This document shows, piece after piece, positions 62,501 to 64,000 of a DNA stretch of 64,000 nucleotides (positions are counted from its first letter, which is position 1; the number at the start of each line of letters is the position of its first letter). The stretch is from NCBI GenBank assembly GCA_000953695.1, contig LN554846.1:1240001-1304000 (forward strand), written 5' to 3'. The stretch comes from Aliivibrio wodanis (GTDB taxonomy: Bacteria > Pseudomonadota > Gammaproteobacteria > Enterobacterales > Vibrionaceae). The position numbers and the translations under genes were made by a program. The notes below the pieces were generated by a model that worked only from the letters and a program-made list of their open reading frames with translations, made no database searches and was not told the DNA's origin.

Positions 62501-64000
62501 CTAGACTTTGAATTGATGAACAATATCACTTTGCTGATGAGCTAATTCATTAAGTGTTGAGCTGACATTGGCAATATCATTCATTGCGGTTTGGTTCTCT
62601 TCTGCAATGTGGCTAATATCTTCAAGACTACGTGCAATTTCTGTTGTTGTGGCGCTTTGCTCGTTAGCAGCTTGAGATATGTGATTACTCATGTGACTTA
62701 TCTCATCAATCAGGCTTTGGATCATCACCATTGCATTGTTGGCTTCGTTAGTTTGGGTGACGCTTTGTTGCATATCAACAACGCAGCTTTCAATAACGAT
62801 GGTGGTGGTTTTTGAGCTTGATTGAAGATTCGCAATCATGACTTCAATTTCAGAGGTCGATTTTGCTGTTCGTTGAGCAAGAATACGAACTTCATCGGCA
62901 ACTACGGCAAATCCGCGACCTTGTTCGCCTGCGCGTGCTGCTTCGATTGCTGCATTAAGTGCAAGTAGGTTCGTTTGTTCTGCAATGTTATTAATTACAT
63001 CGAGAATAGATCCAATTTCACCGCTGACTTTTTGTAAATTACCAACAGCTTGTACTGACTCATCAAGACGACTTGATAACTGCTCAATCGTTTGTAAATT
63101 ACTTTGCATTACTTGCTGGCCATGTTCAGAGGCGGCTTCTACTTCTTGAACTTTGAGTAGAGAGCTTTCTGAACTTGATGCCACCTCAACAACGGAGTGC
63201 TCCATCTGAGTCATAGCAGCAGCGACGTTGGTTGTTTTTTCACGTTGATTAAGCAGTTGTTGCTTGGCTCTTTCTGCCGTTGTACTGTTATTTTGAGCAA
63301 CTTCAGTTAACTCATCAGAAGCGCCATTTAGCTGCAATAATACTTTTTGTAAATTATCCGCTAAGGTATTGATATGTCGAGAAACTCGGCTAAATTCAGT
63401 GTTGTGCTTTGTTTCGATTCGTTGAGTCATATCCCCAGAGGTTAATGACTCTAAAATCTTAAGCATGTTTTGTAATGGTGTTCTTACTGATGAGGCTAAA
63501 TGGAAACCAATGAATGTCGCTAATAAAGAAACGAAACAACCTAAGATGATAGCTTTATAGAAACTTTGTTGATAAATGGTATCAGCTTTATTTAAAGAGT
63601 CTTGAAGGTCTTTAGTGGCCAATTCATTAAATGATGTAAGAACCATGATTGAAGTATCAATTTGTTTAGCTAGGGTAGAAATGTTGCTATATAAGGTGTT
63701 TTTTGCATTTAGATAAGTAAAGTGAGTGTTTAAAATACCTTCTTTTTTGCCTACCTCTAAGCTGAATTTAGCTACAGAGTCATCAAACATTTCTTTTAAT
63801 TCTGGCGCTTGACTAACTAAACCACGATAAGCATAGTTTAAATGAGTAACGGCTTTTTTATTCTTATTGACGGCTTTTTTTACAAGCTCAACATCATTAC
63901 TTGCCAGTGCATCAGAAGTTATTCCTTCTGCATCTTCTAGTTTTACAAAATAGCTCTTCGCCATTACTTTTACAGCAATACTTTCTTGAGCATCAACAAA
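62501..64000 (-). CDS. Methyl-accepting chemotaxis protein (N-terminus beyond window)
   Basis: The frame is open to the right window edge, so the N-terminal region and first helix are missing. The 487 residues from the internal ATG 63964 contain a periplasmic helical domain and a transmembrane helix (about 132-155 from that Met). A HAMP domain ([18 protein letters not shown]) and the signalling core with [20 protein letters not shown], then [15 protein letters not shown], follow. It ends [12 protein letters not shown]. The ligand is unknown. It is the third chemoreceptor in the window. Confidence 0.92.
   Translation of the reverse strand, partial: FVDAQESIAVKVMAKSYFVKLEDAEGITSDALASNDVELVKKAVNKNKKAVTHLNYAYRGLVSQAPELKEMFDDSVAKFSLEVGKKEGILNTHFTYLNAKNTLYSNISTLAKQIDTSIMVLTSFNELATKDLQDSLNKADTIYQQSFYKAIILGCFVSLLATFIGFHLASSVRTPLQNMLKILESLTSGDMTQRIETKHNTEFSRVSRHINTLADNLQKVLLQLNGASDELTEVAQNNSTTAERAKQQLLNQREKTTNVAAAMTQMEHSVVEVASSSESSLLKVQEVEAASEHGQQVMQSNLQTIEQLSSRLDESVQAVGNLQKVSGEIGSILDVINNIAEQTNLLALNAAIEAARAGEQGRGFAVVADEVRILAQRTAKSTSEIEVMIANLQSSSKTTTIVIESCVVDMQQSVTQTNEANNAMVMIQSLIDEISHMSNHISQAANEQSATTTEIARSLEDISHIAEENQTAMNDIANVSSTLNELAHQQSDIVHQFKV

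Overview
The window looks like a chromosomal segment from a marine gamma-proteobacterium of the Vibrionaceae, most likely Aliivibrio. This rests on the low GC content, the gene repertoire (three methyl-accepting chemotaxis proteins, a ToxR-type membrane regulator, BCCT osmolyte transporters, OmpA-type porins, a CARB-type beta-lactamase, NupC) and the IS66 and IS30 elements. No database search was possible, so the genus is an inference. No rRNA, tRNA or CRISPR array was seen.

Layout: 1-5250 has a partial membrane protein, a Gfo/Idh/MocA oxidoreductase with an SgrR-like regulator, a LysE exporter/AraC regulator pair and yqiJ. 5523-7271 is the flotillin yqiK. 7537-9886 is a complete IS66-family element with an 8-bp target duplication, nested in a palindromic intergenic repeat. 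10013-12577 has a TetR regulator, two glutathione transferases (the second, yghU-like, with an early in-frame stop) and a brnQ-like remnant. 12866-15006 is a periplasmic cytochrome cluster: a frameshifted ethylbenzene-dehydrogenase-type haem protein, an NrfB-like pentahaem cytochrome and a small tetrahaem cytochrome. 15080-17334 pairs an outer-membrane barrel with a divergent ToxR/ToxS-like regulator pair. 17398-25893 holds two chemoreceptors, a frameshifted IS30 element, a bacterial ionotropic-glutamate-receptor-like protein, a LysR regulator and NupC.

26002-29962 is an envelope operon (dgkA, eptA, LTA-synthase-like transferase), in which DgkA can recycle the diacylglycerol made by the two transferases. 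30365-34930 is mixed housekeeping plus a CARB-like beta-lactamase. 35039-41278 is a Lol-like export cluster (LolA-like protein, two FtsX-type permeases, ATPase, Hsp40, outer-membrane barrel). 41329-50423 contains murQ, yaeQ, a TauE exporter, a CaiT-like BCCT transporter, a prolyl oligopeptidase and a POT peptide transporter. 51422-53026 is a second BCCT transporter, preceded by a strikingly structured leader RNA.

53194-57492 is accessory DNA. It holds a broken minus-strand reading frame and a very large STAND/NACHT-like P-loop NTPase with a C-terminal membrane anchor. The NTPase is split into two frames at a CTT-TGA sequence, the same heptanucleotide core as the RF2 (prfB) +1 frameshift site. 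It is a plausible anti-phage sensor and the strongest candidate for an undescribed system. 57709-64000 returns to ordinary genes: a kinase-like protein, an RNA methyltransferase, a NYN-domain protein, an alpha-amylase, an OmpA-family protein and a partial chemoreceptor.

Several genes carry a single lesion (yghU-like nonsense, EB_dh frameshift, IS30 frameshift, brnQ remnant, STAND frameshift). This suggests ongoing gene decay, or in the homopolymer cases possible sequencing error.
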